Source of the DNA: Methanothrix sp.
Lineage (GTDB): Archaea > Halobacteriota > Methanosarcinia > Methanotrichales > Methanotrichaceae
DNA length: 64,000 bases
Direction: 5' to 3'
Assembly (NCBI RefSeq): GCF_030055635.1
Contig: NZ_JASFYM010000011.1
Location: 1 to 64,000 of the forward strand
Shown here: positions 29,262 to 38,849 of the stretch, in pieces
How the letters are laid out: every line of letters begins with the position of its first letter
Numbering within the stretch: position 1 is the stretch's first letter
Notes under the pieces: generated by a model
What the model saw: the letters and a program-made list of their open reading frames with translations, nothing else
The model's database searches: none
Told to the model about the DNA's origin: nothing
Program-made: the position numbers and the translations under genes

Positions 29262-30209
29262 CTAGACATTCAGCCTCTCAAACGCAGCCTCAGCCAGCTC
29301 TGCCAGCAGCCTCCCTGCGGGATGGCGGACCTCCATTGCTGCAGCCCCGCGGTGGCCGCCGCCGCTCCCGCCGTGCGATCTTGCGATGCTCTTCATCAGA
29401 TCCGCGAGGTCGATGCCAGCCTGAACGGCCCTGAAGCTGGCCCTCCCGCTCACCCTGCAAACTCCGCCTTGGCTGCTGGCGGCAAACGCGACATCTGCGC
29501 CAAGGTCGAGAAGCGCCATGGCGGAGGATCCCTCAAACGCGCTCACCTCTGTGCACGCGATTATCCACTCTCCCCTCCAGGATATCTCCGCTCTGCTCGC
29601 GGCCTTGAGCACCGCCACCCGCTGCGAGAAGTCCAGGGGAGCTCTGGAGAGAACCTCCATGACCTCGCCGTAATCCACATCACCTGCCTCCAGGATCTCG
29701 TGCACGCATCTGAACGTCTCTGCTGATGCATGCCTGAACCTCCCTGTGTCAGAGACCATGCCTGCGAGGAGGGCAAGAGCGACCTCTCTGGGGATCCTTC
29801 CCGCTCTGCCTGAGCTCTTTATGATGTCCCACACGATCTGAGCGGTCGAATCCGCCTCACGCTGGATGTAGAACTCCGCGTTCTCCAGGAGATCTCTATC
29901 GAGATGGTGGTCTATGACGCCGTACCGCCGCAGCATCGCGCCGCCTATCTGGGAGCTCACAGAGGTATCAACAAGAACGACCATATCGTAGGAGTCTAGA
30001 TCCGGATCTATTATGGGCTTTATTCCTATCGAGTCTGCAAGCTGAACTGCAGCCCTGCTCAGATCACCGACGGCCCCGATATCACCGCCGAAAAGCCAGC
30101 TGAGAGCGAATGCGCTCCCTATCGCATCCGGGTCTGCGTTCCTGTGGCAGAGGTATATCTTTCTCAGATCGATGAGGTTTTTTAAGACATCGTATTCGAG
30201 AATGTGCAT
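29262..30209 (-). CDS. DHH/DHHA1-family phosphoesterase
   Basis: A 315-residue protein. The N-terminal HRNADPDAIGSA motif and the later DHHLD give the two-metal DHH site, and GGSGGGHRGAAAM is the DHHA1 substrate-binding motif. Relatives (NrnA/RecJ-like) hydrolyse short oligonucleotides or cyclic dinucleotides. The substrate here is not evident. It is convergent with pgk and divergent from trkA. Confidence 0.88.
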   Translation of the reverse strand: MHILEYDVLKNLIDLRKIYLCHRNADPDAIGSAFALSWLFGGDIGAVGDLSRAAVQLADSIGIKPIIDPDLDSYDMVVLVDTSVSSQIGGAMLRRYGVIDHHLDRDLLENAEFYIQREADSTAQIVWDIIKSSGRAGRIPREVALALLAGMVSDTGRFRHASAETFRCVHEILEAGDVDYGEVMEVLSRAPLDFSQRVAVLKAASRAEISWRGEWIIACTEVSAFEGSSAMALLDLGADVAFAASSQGGVCRVSGRASFRAVQAGIDLADLMKSIARSHGGSGGGHRGAAAMEVRHPAGRLLAELAEAAFERLNV

Positions 30210-30326
30210 GGTTGTGCAGATCTTCTCCTTCTTTTATGCTCCGTTCGAAGGTTGCGGAACAGAAAACAGTGGTACGGTGTGCGCCTTATAGAAATCTTTT
30301 TCCCAGAGCATATCCGATAAGGGATC

Positions 30327-31640
30327 ATGCGTGTACTCATAACCGGCGCCGGTGAGATCGGCTACCGGCTTGCAGAGGCGATGGTGGCAGAGCACGATGT
30401 GACTGTGATTGACAGGGACATCGCCGCACTGAGCCGCTTCGAGGGAATGGACCTGAAGCCACGGGAGGGAAACGCGGCAAATGCGAGGCTGCTCGAGGAA
30501 CTCGATGTCAGGGATATGGATCTGGTTATGGCGGTCACAGGCAGCGATGAGATAAACATAATCACATGCATAATAGCCAGCAGGCTTGGTGTGAAGCACA
30601 CCATAGCCAGGGTCAGGAACCCAGACTATATCGATCAGCCGGTGAAGCCTCTCAGGGAGCTGGGAATAGAGTACATGATCTGCCCGGAGCTTGTCATGGT
30701 CGAGGATCTGGCCAGCACGATCTCTTTTCCAGCTGCTCTGATGAACAGGAGGCTCGCCGGCGGGATGCTCGAGCTGATCGAGCTCAAGGTGAGCGAGGGC
30801 ATGCCGCTCGTCGGCCAGGTCAGGGATTTGAACATGCCGAGAGGCTCGAGGATCGTGGCGGTCAAGAGCAATGGCAGGGTCAGGCTCGGTGATCCGAATA
30901 TCACAATAAAACCAAATGATCATGTGACAATGCTGATAGATCCGAGGAGCGTCACGGAGCTGAGGCGGAGCATACATGAGGAGGCCAGGGACGAGAAGGT
31001 GGTCATAGTCGGCGGTGGACTCGTGGGCTTCTATCTGGCCAAACGGCTGGAGGCCATGGGCATCGATCTCAAGCTCATCGAGATCGACAACCAGAGGTGC
31101 AGGGAGATCTCAACGTATCTCTCGGATACCATGATCCTGAACGGGGATGGGACAGATATCTCCCTGCTGGCCGAGGAGGGTGTGGGGGATGCGGATGTTG
31201 TGTTTGCGGTCACAGGGATTGACGAGAAGAACCTTCTGAGCTCACTTCTCTCCAGACAGCTCGGCGCTAAGAAGATAATCTCGAGGGCGAACAGAAGCTA
31301 TTACGTAAAGCTCTTTGAGCGTGTTGGCATAGACAGGGCTGTAAGCCCCGGGCAGGTCACCGCGGATGCGGTTCTCTGGCTTGCCATGGGAAGCGAGGAG
31401 ATGGTGACGCTGAGCGATGAGGGCATGACACTGATGGATTTCGCGGTCAGGGCCAACTCCAGGCTCGCGGGCAGACAGATCATGAAGGAGCTGCCATCAG
31501 GCGCGATTGCCGGTATGATCCTCAGGAACGGTCTTCCGCTGGTCCCCGATGAGCACACGATCCTGGAGGAGGGGGACAGAGTGTTCGTCGTCTCATATCA
31601 GTCGTCCATCTCCAGGGTCAAGAAGATCTTCGCCTCATGA
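30327..31640 (+). CDS. trkA: TrkA, K+ uptake regulatory NAD-binding protein
   Basis: A 437-residue peripheral subunit with a duplicated architecture. Two Rossmann RCK-N domains (ITGAGEIGYRLAEA at 5; VGGGLVGFYLAKRL near 228) each precede a TrkA-C domain (about 140-220 and 360-437). It gates a TrkH-type channel according to nucleotides. No trkH gene lies in the window. Confidence 0.94.
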   Translation: MRVLITGAGEIGYRLAEAMVAEHDVTVIDRDIAALSRFEGMDLKPREGNAANARLLEELDVRDMDLVMAVTGSDEINIITCIIASRLGVKHTIARVRNPDYIDQPVKPLRELGIEYMICPELVMVEDLASTISFPAALMNRRLAGGMLELIELKVSEGMPLVGQVRDLNMPRGSRIVAVKSNGRVRLGDPNITIKPNDHVTMLIDPRSVTELRRSIHEEARDEKVVIVGGGLVGFYLAKRLEAMGIDLKLIEIDNQRCREISTYLSDTMILNGDGTDISLLAEEGVGDADVVFAVTGIDEKNLLSSLLSRQLGAKKIISRANRSYYVKLFERVGIDRAVSPGQVTADAVLWLAMGSEEMVTLSDEGMTLMDFAVRANSRLAGRQIMKELPSGAIAGMILRNGLPLVPDEHTILEEGDRVFVVSYQSSISRVKKIFAS

Positions 31641-31995
31641 GAGCCCACGGTCATCATCGGATCTCTGAGAGTATGATGCAGCTTACGGCATCCAGCCGCT
31701 CTTCATGGATGAGGATTCCTATTTAAATTTTCATGCATCAATTGGCTTTGATTGCTTGGTTGTGACCAAAAAACCAGCAGCATGTAACCCCGTATCGATA
31801 TATTGTGCTGGAGATCGTCGATTCCTCAAATACGATGCATCGACCCGTGCCCACAGCCACAGGTGACCTCCTCTCTGGGGAGGAGAGTTTGCGCCCTGTT
31901 GCTCTCTATCAGAGCGTTTGAGACTTCAATGATACAGGCACGCGACCTTCGTGTACCCTGCTCAGCATCGCATCCGTGCTCCTGTACAGGAGATC
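31641..31995. other. 355-base intergenic region between convergent trkA and endA
   Basis: No gene supported. It contains a small hairpin CTCCTC/GAGGAG near 31869-31888 and, at 31925-31947, a sequence resembling the right end of the dispersed element seen at 27225-27247. A TATA-like TATTTAAATTT is near 31720. Confidence 0.4.
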
Positions 31996-33051
31996 TCACG
32001 GCTTGAGCCGTCTGATCTCCACGTACTCCACCCCGCCGTTGCTGTATGCGAATACCATCATCTTGCGCACGCTGTGAGCCAGACGAACTGCTCTGGAGAG
32101 CACGGGAAGGTGAAATACGTGATCCCCCCTCACGGTATGCACCAGGTACTCTGAGTGCGTGCCCCTCTTTTCCGCGTCTACGCTCTTGTACACCCTGAAG
32201 TGCGTACCGAACTTGAAGCCTGTCTTGACAACAAGCCTTCTGTCCCTCAGGTCCCTGTAGACGCGGTACTTCATATCGAAGTCGCCCTCGATCTCTGACG
32301 CTCTTTTCATCAGCTCTTCAAGGGGGACAGGAGCGCCTGATCGGTCCACAAGCTGGATCATGCCCCTCTCGAGAAGGTACGCGGTCTCCACAAGTGATAG
32401 CTGTAGCCTCTCCCCGATCATCTTTCCATAAAAGCCGTGCGTGTGCAGCCGCTCCGATGCCGCCGGATCCCATAGCACCACCCTGTCGTCAAGAAGCGTC
32501 GCCTGCCCGCCCGGCTCTCCAGCCTCTGTCCTGCCTGTGGGATTCGATTCCCTCACCTCATAGTACGTTATATCGCTCTCCTCATCGACCACAGCGAGCA
32601 TGAGCCGTCTTCGCATCTGGCTTGAGAGCCTCAGCGGCTCGATGATCCTCTCAAGCGGCAATGGCGTCCTCTCAGAGACTACGAGCACGTAGAACTCAGC
32701 TGGCGTCTTTCCCGGGTGACCGCCGCGCGGGTAGACCCTGAAGTCCGGGATTCCGGGCTGGACGTAATAACCCCTCTCCCTCAGGTCCTTGTACACGACA
32801 TACCTGAACTCGAAGCCCTTCTCAAAAGAGGACGCTAGCTCGAAGAAGCTCCGAAAGCTCAGGATCTGCCCATCAGACTCGACCCTCAATTTCGATCTGT
32901 CGAGAAGATATGCGGCCTCGACGAGCGTCAGCTCAAGCCCGTCCTCAAGAGGCCGCCCAAAGTAGCCCTGATCGTAGAGGGCCTTCACAGCATCTTTTCC
33001 AAGATGCACCTTTCCAGACTCAAGCCTTCCGAGCAGCGAGTCCTCTGACAT
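31996..33051 (-). CDS. endA: tRNA-splicing endonuclease, fused two-copy form
   Basis: A 351-residue enzyme that excises introns at bulge-helix-bulge sites. It is a tandem fusion of two endonuclease units. The second half keeps the triad: Tyr in FRVY (about 288), His in HSEYLVH (about 298) and Lys in SVRKMMV (about 330). In the first half the His and Lys are lost (AEFYVLVV, MRRRLML), so it is structural. This is the fused archaeal form that works as a dimer. The ATG at 33051 is preferred over 33078 because it overlaps the upstream gene less; the genes are adjacent and probably co-transcribed. Confidence 0.92.
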   Translation of the reverse strand: MSEDSLLGRLESGKVHLGKDAVKALYDQGYFGRPLEDGLELTLVEAAYLLDRSKLRVESDGQILSFRSFFELASSFEKGFEFRYVVYKDLRERGYYVQPGIPDFRVYPRGGHPGKTPAEFYVLVVSERTPLPLERIIEPLRLSSQMRRRLMLAVVDEESDITYYEVRESNPTGRTEAGEPGGQATLLDDRVVLWDPAASERLHTHGFYGKMIGERLQLSLVETAYLLERGMIQLVDRSGAPVPLEELMKRASEIEGDFDMKYRVYRDLRDRRLVVKTGFKFGTHFRVYKSVDAEKRGTHSEYLVHTVRGDHVFHLPVLSRAVRLAHSVRKMMVFAYSNGGVEYVEIRRLKP

Positions 33052-33053
33052 GC

Positions 33054-34208
33054 TCAGATGCTCAGCCTGTCCGGCCATATGCCATGGACCACTCCGATGG
33101 CCCTGTCCACCGTCTCGTGCACATCAGCAGCGGGATAGCCGCATGATAGCATGTACGCTTCCACGTGGTTCGGCACAGCTATCGACATCTGCTCAACCAT
33201 TGAGACGGTCTGCATGATCGTGTAATCGCCGAGCTCGAATGGTATTATCGCATCTGATACGAGAAGCTCGAATATCTCCGGAGAGATCGGCCTCTCAAAG
33301 CCTGACAGGAACGCCTCGAGTATCTCGCTCGTCCACTCATGCCGCCTTCCGCCCGCGTCCTGGTAGGGTATCACGACAACCTCGCGCGTGCTGGCGAGCC
33401 TCTCGACAAGCTCCTGCGGTGTCGGGTGTCCCTTGAATATCAGGTTGAGAAAGTTCGTGTGCGGTATCGTCGTCGGCACCTTAGAGGCGCGTATCGAGAA
33501 CTTTACATCCTTGAATATGGTGCCAGCATCAGCTCCCTGATGACCTGCGCCCCTTCCGAACTGTATGGCGCTTGGCGATGCGCGCACGACAGTGTGCGGA
33601 TCTCCGTGCCTTCTGTCGATGTTCCCGATCATGCCGCAGAGCCCGAGAGGTCGCGCGGCATATGCAAGCCTGCTCAGTCCTGTCGTGTTGCAGCTCGTGC
33701 ACTGCACGACCTTCGGCTTCGCATTAAGAAACCTCCCGTAGTTCTCGAGCCCGAAGAAGAACTCCCTCCTGAGATCCTCCCTCACATCGTCTGTCAGCGG
33801 AAAGCCCTCCTCCTCGAGCCCCTTCTGGAGCTCGTCCCTGTGGGCTCCGCCCATCAGCGCGACGAAGCAGCCGTGCTCCAGCCCTGATTTCAGGTACGGC
33901 AGCTCCTCATCCCCTGGCGTGCCGATCATGACGAACTCTGAGCTCTCGAAGAAATCCCTGTATCCGCCATCCAGCTTGAACCCAGCACTCTCCCACTTTG
34001 CCCTGTCCTCGTCGCTGCTGGCATACGCCCTGACACCGCAGATCCTGATCATCTTCCTCAGCATCGATACAGCTCTGGCGTGCGGCTTTCTCACGAGCAC
34101 ATTTATATCGCCGCCGATGCCGGCTGCCTGCTTAACGGCATGAAGGGCGAATATGGTCCTCTTGCTCTCCGTTCCATCAAAACCCACAAAGCCAGCATTC
34201 TTATTCAA
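33054..34208 (-). CDS. Divergent archaeal GAPDH-like dehydrogenase
   Basis: A 384-residue protein related to type II (archaeal) glyceraldehyde-3-phosphate dehydrogenase. The active-site signature SCNTTGLSR is present (Cys near 172), followed by RRHGDPHTV and a VPTTIPHTN segment aligning with the catalytic domain. The N-terminus (VGFDGTESKRTIFALHAV) departs from the usual GINGYGTIGKR nucleotide loop, and it is longer than usual GAPDHs (about 335-340). It may be a specialised paralogue rather than the main glycolytic enzyme. It lies directly upstream of endA. Confidence 0.7.
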   Translation of the reverse strand: MNKNAGFVGFDGTESKRTIFALHAVKQAAGIGGDINVLVRKPHARAVSMLRKMIRICGVRAYASSDEDRAKWESAGFKLDGGYRDFFESSEFVMIGTPGDEELPYLKSGLEHGCFVALMGGAHRDELQKGLEEEGFPLTDDVREDLRREFFFGLENYGRFLNAKPKVVQCTSCNTTGLSRLAYAARPLGLCGMIGNIDRRHGDPHTVVRASPSAIQFGRGAGHQGADAGTIFKDVKFSIRASKVPTTIPHTNFLNLIFKGHPTPQELVERLASTREVVVIPYQDAGGRRHEWTSEILEAFLSGFERPISPEIFELLVSDAIIPFELGDYTIMQTVSMVEQMSIAVPNHVEAYMLSCGYPAADVHETVDRAIGVVHGIWPDRLSI

Positions 34209-34565
34209 GTACCATCACTTCCTGCGCGGAGTTGAGAGTGCACCGTATTTAAGATTCTCGGAATGATTGCAGCAGGCCATCACACACCGCAGCTGACGAT
34301 TGCTTATAAAAAACAACCTGCGGAACCACATTGCAGCGGTCGTGCGCTTGAATCACTGAATGGAACTTCAGGAATATGCACTGGCAAATCAGGTGGCATA
34401 TCCTGCGATGTCACATGCTGCTGATTTCACGGATCTGATTACACGACCGAGTACACGACCGCATGCGACATCGAATGCCTACGAGTCAATACAGATCACA
34501 CAATCCGCTTGCAGACCAGCATCGCTCTCTCCCAAAGGTTAATATACCGCTCATTAGAATGGCAT
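34209..34565. other. Intergenic region with hairpin element copy B
   Basis: Holds the GAPDH-like gene promoter, copy B of a dispersed element (34337-34449) and the promoter (TTAATATACC, about 34540) of a small hydrophobic-protein gene. No other gene is supported. Confidence 0.5.
34337..34449. repeat. Dispersed hairpin element, copy B
   Basis: 113 bases between perfect 8-base inverted ends CGGTCGTG and CACGACCG, with an internal ATATGC/GCATAT hairpin. The right end is repeated once more (ACACGACCG) 11 bases on. It is related to copy A at 27133. Confidence 0.55.
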
Positions 34566-34682
34566 ATGGTGGTGGATCGTATGGGAGGAAATAGCTTCGC
34601 GATTGCGGTGATGGTGCTGGGTTTCCTGATCGCATTCATGTTCCCGATATATCTGCTGTCGGCACTCTTTGGTCTGATGTAG
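34566..34682 (+). CDS. Possible 38-residue membrane miniprotein
   Basis: An ATG frame encodes MVVDRMGGNSFAIAVMVLGF followed by a second hydrophobic half ending LFGLM: one membrane helix with a short polar N-terminus. A TATA-like TTAATATA lies about 25 bases upstream, which suits a nearly leaderless mRNA. The second Met (34581) could be the real start. No family recognised, and nothing proves translation. Confidence 0.45.
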   Translation: MVVDRMGGNSFAIAVMVLGFLIAFMFPIYLLSALFGLM

Positions 34683-34818
34683 TGCCGGTGCAGCACAATT
34701 TTATTTCATCTGTCGACGCTCAGCCGCATTGAGGGGCGGCCCGGCAGTCTGTTGGGGCTTCGAAATGTGCGGGTGTGGCCCGGGCTGGCTGCCCGTGTAT
34801 AGGTTCTACATGCTGTCC

Positions 34819-35697
34819 TCACTTGCTGCTCTCATTCTCGACTGGAAATGATCTGTAGAGCTCCTTCCTCCTGGCCTCCAGCAGATCAGGCGTTCTGCCG
34901 GTGAGCTCTGCAGCGCTCAGCACTCTCACATCAGCATCTTCAGCGCTCCTGTAGACCTCAGGGATTCTCTCAGCGTAACCTATGTCCCTCATGAAGTGAT
35001 GATCGATGACGATGGTTTTGATGGACGTGTCACTTATTATTTTTATTATATTCTCCACAGATCTTCTCAGATCCTCCTCTGCGTAACGGTAGCCGAGCAG
35101 ATATGTCATCGGGCCATCGAGGATCAGGGTCCTGGGATCCTCCTCAAGTATGAAAGCGACCTGATCGTCCATTGCTGGCCCCTCGACATCGCTGGTGTAC
35201 AGCACCCTATCCTCCCCGCATGATACGGAAGTCTCAATAACATAACCGAGCCTGTTCCCTGTGCCGTGGTACACCGGCTGGGAGAACCTTATCGTGAGCG
35301 GCCCGTGGCTGAACTCTCCTCCATCCGCGATCCGTATATCAGCGCCCTCGATCCTGCCCAGGAAGTAATGGGCGCGACGCTTCTGACTGAAATTGATCCT
35401 GTTCTTTGGATCCTTGATGTAAACGATCTTTCCTCTGTAGATGTCAGGATCATCGGGGTTATGATGGTCGTAGTGATAATGCGTGACGATGATTATATCG
35501 CTGGATTCCGCGATACCTCTGACCTCCTGCCATGCTGCATTGAGCCGGTCTATCTCGACGGGATGCGGCGGCAGGCCGTATCTTCTTGGGCCAAGAGAGA
35601 CAGCAGGATCTATCATTACTCTGAGACCTCCGGCCTCAAGGCATGTGGCCATCGATCTCACGCCAAGGCTGTCGAAAGCAATGGGGATCAGGTTCAT
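34819..35697 (-). CDS. UPF0282-family metallo-beta-lactamase-fold protein
   Basis: A 292-residue metallo-hydrolase. The metal motif appears as [10 protein letters not shown] near residue 75, with further ligands in [10 protein letters not shown] and VIDHHFMRD. The archaeal UPF0282 group has no assigned reaction. A 28-codon frame starting MCGCGPGWLP at 34765 on the other strand overlaps its 3' end but is weakly supported. Confidence 0.85.
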   Translation of the reverse strand: MNLIPIAFDSLGVRSMATCLEAGGLRVMIDPAVSLGPRRYGLPPHPVEIDRLNAAWQEVRGIAESSDIIIVTHYHYDHHNPDDPDIYRGKIVYIKDPKNRINFSQKRRAHYFLGRIEGADIRIADGGEFSHGPLTIRFSQPVYHGTGNRLGYVIETSVSCGEDRVLYTSDVEGPAMDDQVAFILEEDPRTLILDGPMTYLLGYRYAEEDLRRSVENIIKIISDTSIKTIVIDHHFMRDIGYAERIPEVYRSAEDADVRVLSAAELTGRTPDLLEARRKELYRSFPVENESSK

Positions 35698-36038
35698 AGC
35701 GCCTCCAGGCTGCTGGAAAGCTCTGGCTCACTCCGGAGCACATGATGTTTAACGGTAGAAGCTTATCAGAGTTAGATCTTCCGATACAACAGAAGAGCGC
35801 CTAAGTTCCCCTTAGGCACATCTCCGCAAATTATCGGAGATCTGGATTGAGCAGAGTTTTAGGGGCCGGTGGATCCGTCATTCTCTGCTGATCCGCTAAT
35901 TCAGCTGGATGAGCCTCCAAGTTGGGCTCGACTGAAGAGATCGTCAGGATTCAGCGTGCAGTGGCGTAATGCTCTGAATCCAACAGGAATCCACACCAGT
36001 TCCCACACTTTGACTGAAATCCAGTTGGATCGTCTCCA
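35698..36038. other. Intergenic region with three stem-loops
   Basis: Between two minus-strand genes. Three perfect stems are visible: GCCTAAG/CTTAGGC (35799-35817), ATCTCCG/CGGAGAT (35820-35841) and GGATTCAG/CTGAATCC (35947-35981). The last could end the ATPase transcript, and the others sit upstream of the UPF0282 gene. No coding potential recognised. Confidence 0.5.
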
Positions 36039-38705
36039 TCATTCTCCTGGTGAACCTACCGATCCTTGAGAGTTTGTTTTCATCGACCTCTTAAGCACCT
36101 CTGCTACAACTATCACTATCGTCGAGACCAGCCAGACCTGGAGCCAGGAGTCCAGGGTCAGCGGCAGCGTCTCGAAGGCCCTCTGGAACACCGGAATGTA
36201 TATGACCATCACAACGGACGCGAGCGAGGCCACGATCCCTGCGAGCAGCTTCACGTTCCCCGTGGGATTCATCTGCAGCACAGAATGATGGAACGATCTG
36301 CTGCTGTATGCATTGTATATCGCGCATATGCCCAGGGATGCGAATGCCACAGTTCTCGCGTAGCCGAGCCCATCATCAAGGTTGAGGAGAAACAGCCCCA
36401 GTGTCCCGATAAGCATCGCAGCGGACGTGCCGATTGTGTACACAAGAACATCTCTCGAGAGGATCGGCTCCTTTGGGTTTCTTGGGCGCTCGTTCATCAG
36501 CCCGGGCCTCGCAGGCTCCACAGCAAGGCCTATCGCGGGAAAGTCCTCAGCGACCACATTGATCCAGAGTATCTGAAGAGCGAGGAGCGGAGCGGGGAGG
36601 CCGACAAGCACTGCCATCAGAATGACAGCGACCTCTGCGAACGTCACAGCTAACATGTATGCTGACGCCTTCCTTATGTTCTCGTAGATCCTCCTGCCCT
36701 CCTCGACGGCTGCGACTATTGTGGCAAAGTTGTCGTCTGCCAGCACCATGTCCGAGGCCTCCTTGCTGACATCGGTGCCGGTCCGGCCCATCGCGATCCC
36801 GATATCAGCTGACCTCAAAGCAGGGGCATCGTTCACACCATCCCCGGTCATTGCAACTACGTGGCCGTGCTCCTTCAGCGCCTTTATTATCCTCATCTTG
36901 TGCTCTGCCGTTGCCCTTGAGAACACGGATATGCTCTCGATGCGATCGCTGAGCTCCTGATCGCTCATCCTGTCGAGCTCAGAGCCGTCCAGAACTCCCC
37001 CGTTGAGCATGCGAAGCTCTCCTGCGATCGCCTCAGCGGTGCGCTTGTGATCTCCTGTGATCATCACCGGTCTTATGCCGGCTCTCTTGCACACATCTAT
37101 CGCTCCGCATACCTCCTCACGCGGCGGATCCATCATCCCGAAGAGGCCTGTGAAGATCATATCCCTCTCCAGGAAATCCCTGCTCAGATCTCCGGATTCG
37201 ATCTGTTTGAATGCAGCCGCCAGAACTCGCAGAGCCCTGCCTGCCATCACGTCCGCGATCTCCAGAATTCTCTTCCTGTCCGCATCTGAAAGAGGTCTCA
37301 GACCGCTGTGGTCCATCACGTAGGAACATCTCTCCACGACAACCTCGACCGCGCCCTTCATCGAGACCCGGAGATCGTTGCCGCATTGATGGACTGTGGT
37401 CATCCTTCTCGTATCCGATGCGAACGGGTACTCGGTGACCTCTCTGCATCTCTCGCGGATATCAAGACCTGCCTTTTTTGCGAGCACGATAAGGGCACCC
37501 TCTGTGGGATCGCCGACGATCTGCCATCCATCCTCAAATGCAACCTCTGAGTTGTTGCACAGAGCACCTGTGATTATGGTCTCCCTTAAAGCATCAAAAG
37601 CTCCCGGATCGATCTCAGATCCATCGACTTTGAATACACCCTCAGGCACATACCCCGAGCCAGTCACCTCGACCCTGCGGCCGCACCAGATCTCCCTGAC
37701 CGTCATCTCTCCCCTGGTCAGGGTGCCGGTCTTGTCGGTGCAGATCACAGTCGTGGATCCGAGGGTCTCGACCGCTGGAAGCCTCCTCACTATCGCATTT
37801 CTCCTGGCCATGCTCTGCGTCCCATATGCCAGAGCCAGTGTCACAACGAATGGGAGCGCCTCAGGTATGCCGGCGACCGCGAGAGCTGCGGCTATGAGAA
37901 GCGTGTCGAGAACAGGATTGCCCCTGTAGACCTGGATCGAGAAGACCAGAATAGCTGCGATGAATACCATAACCGCAAGGCTTTTGGAGAGCTGCTGGAG
38001 CCGGATCTTGAGCGGAGGCTCTGCGGGGGTCTCCTGTATCATCCCTGAGATCCTTCCGAGCTCTGTATCGGAGCCGGTGGATGTCACAACGGCCCTTCCG
38101 TTGCCGTAGGTGACCATTGTGCCCATGAAGAGCATGCTGCTCCGATCTGCCAGAGGCGCGTCCTCCCTCACAGGATCTGGGCTCTTTCTCACAGGGTTGG
38201 ATTCACCGGTCAGAGACGACTCCACTGCCTCCAGCGCAGATGCATCGAGTATTCTCGCATCCGCAGGGACTATATCGCCGGCCTCCACGTAGATTACATC
38301 CCCGGGCACGAGGTTTCCTGCCGGGAGGGTGACCAGCCTGCCGCCCCTGAAGACCCTTGCCTCAGGGGCCACCATCTTCCTGAGCGCCTCCATTGCCCTC
38401 TCGGCTCTGTACTCCTGGACGAATCCCAGGATGGCTATGAAGAGCAGGATTCCCAGAACAACGATCGCATTCGATTTTTCTCCTGAGAGCCAGGAGATCA
38501 CTGCGGCAGCTAGGAGCACCAGGACCATGTAGTTCTCGAACTGCCTGAGGAGGATCCTGACCGGGCCGGGTCCGGAGATCCTGGCGAGATCGTTCGGCCC
38601 GAACCTCTCAAGACGGGATGCGGCCTCATCCTCGGAGAGACCATCAGATCCGGAGTTCAGCAGCTTCAGAGCCTCTTCCGGCGGCAGAGCATGCCAGTTC
38701 GCCAT
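36039..38705 (-). CDS. P2-type cation-transporting ATPase
   Basis: An 888-residue P-type ATPase. The N-terminal cation-ATPase domain is followed by TGES in the actuator domain, the phosphorylated Asp in CTDKTGTLT (near 325), and GDGVNDAPALRSADIGIAMG in the P domain. Membrane helices flank GIPEALP in M4 and NVVAEDFPAIG in M6. The overall layout is that of SERCA/PMR1-like calcium pumps, but Na+ or H+ transport cannot be excluded from sequence alone. It is divergent from the aldolase gene. Confidence 0.9.
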   Translation of the reverse strand: MANWHALPPEEALKLLNSGSDGLSEDEAASRLERFGPNDLARISGPGPVRILLRQFENYMVLVLLAAAVISWLSGEKSNAIVVLGILLFIAILGFVQEYRAERAMEALRKMVAPEARVFRGGRLVTLPAGNLVPGDVIYVEAGDIVPADARILDASALEAVESSLTGESNPVRKSPDPVREDAPLADRSSMLFMGTMVTYGNGRAVVTSTGSDTELGRISGMIQETPAEPPLKIRLQQLSKSLAVMVFIAAILVFSIQVYRGNPVLDTLLIAAALAVAGIPEALPFVVTLALAYGTQSMARRNAIVRRLPAVETLGSTTVICTDKTGTLTRGEMTVREIWCGRRVEVTGSGYVPEGVFKVDGSEIDPGAFDALRETIITGALCNNSEVAFEDGWQIVGDPTEGALIVLAKKAGLDIRERCREVTEYPFASDTRRMTTVHQCGNDLRVSMKGAVEVVVERCSYVMDHSGLRPLSDADRKRILEIADVMAGRALRVLAAAFKQIESGDLSRDFLERDMIFTGLFGMMDPPREEVCGAIDVCKRAGIRPVMITGDHKRTAEAIAGELRMLNGGVLDGSELDRMSDQELSDRIESISVFSRATAEHKMRIIKALKEHGHVVAMTGDGVNDAPALRSADIGIAMGRTGTDVSKEASDMVLADDNFATIVAAVEEGRRIYENIRKASAYMLAVTFAEVAVILMAVLVGLPAPLLALQILWINVVAEDFPAIGLAVEPARPGLMNERPRNPKEPILSRDVLVYTIGTSAAMLIGTLGLFLLNLDDGLGYARTVAFASLGICAIYNAYSSRSFHHSVLQMNPTGNVKLLAGIVASLASVVMVIYIPVFQRAFETLPLTLDSWLQVWLVSTIVIVVAEVLKRSMKTNSQGSVGSPGE

Positions 38706-38849
38706 AAGGCTGCAGTCTGCGATCGGTGGTATTAACCCTTGTGATCGCAGGATATCCGATGTCGATTCTCCTCACCAGCTCATCCCGCAGTGCAGCAAAG
38801 GATTAAGGGGGAGAAAAGCGAAAAACTGCAACGTATTGGGGGCGTGTGA

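Noticed and set aside
34765-34851. 28-codon frame MCGCGPGWLP... overlapping the 3' end of the UPF0282 gene
   Set aside because: Weak ribosome binding site, overlap with a well supported gene, and no recognised family; kept only as a remark.
36066-36653. 195-codon frame opposite the P-type ATPase, and similar long frames opposite cas, mptE and kinase genes
   Set aside because: High-GC shadow frames of clearly identified genes, without family motifs or ribosome binding sites.
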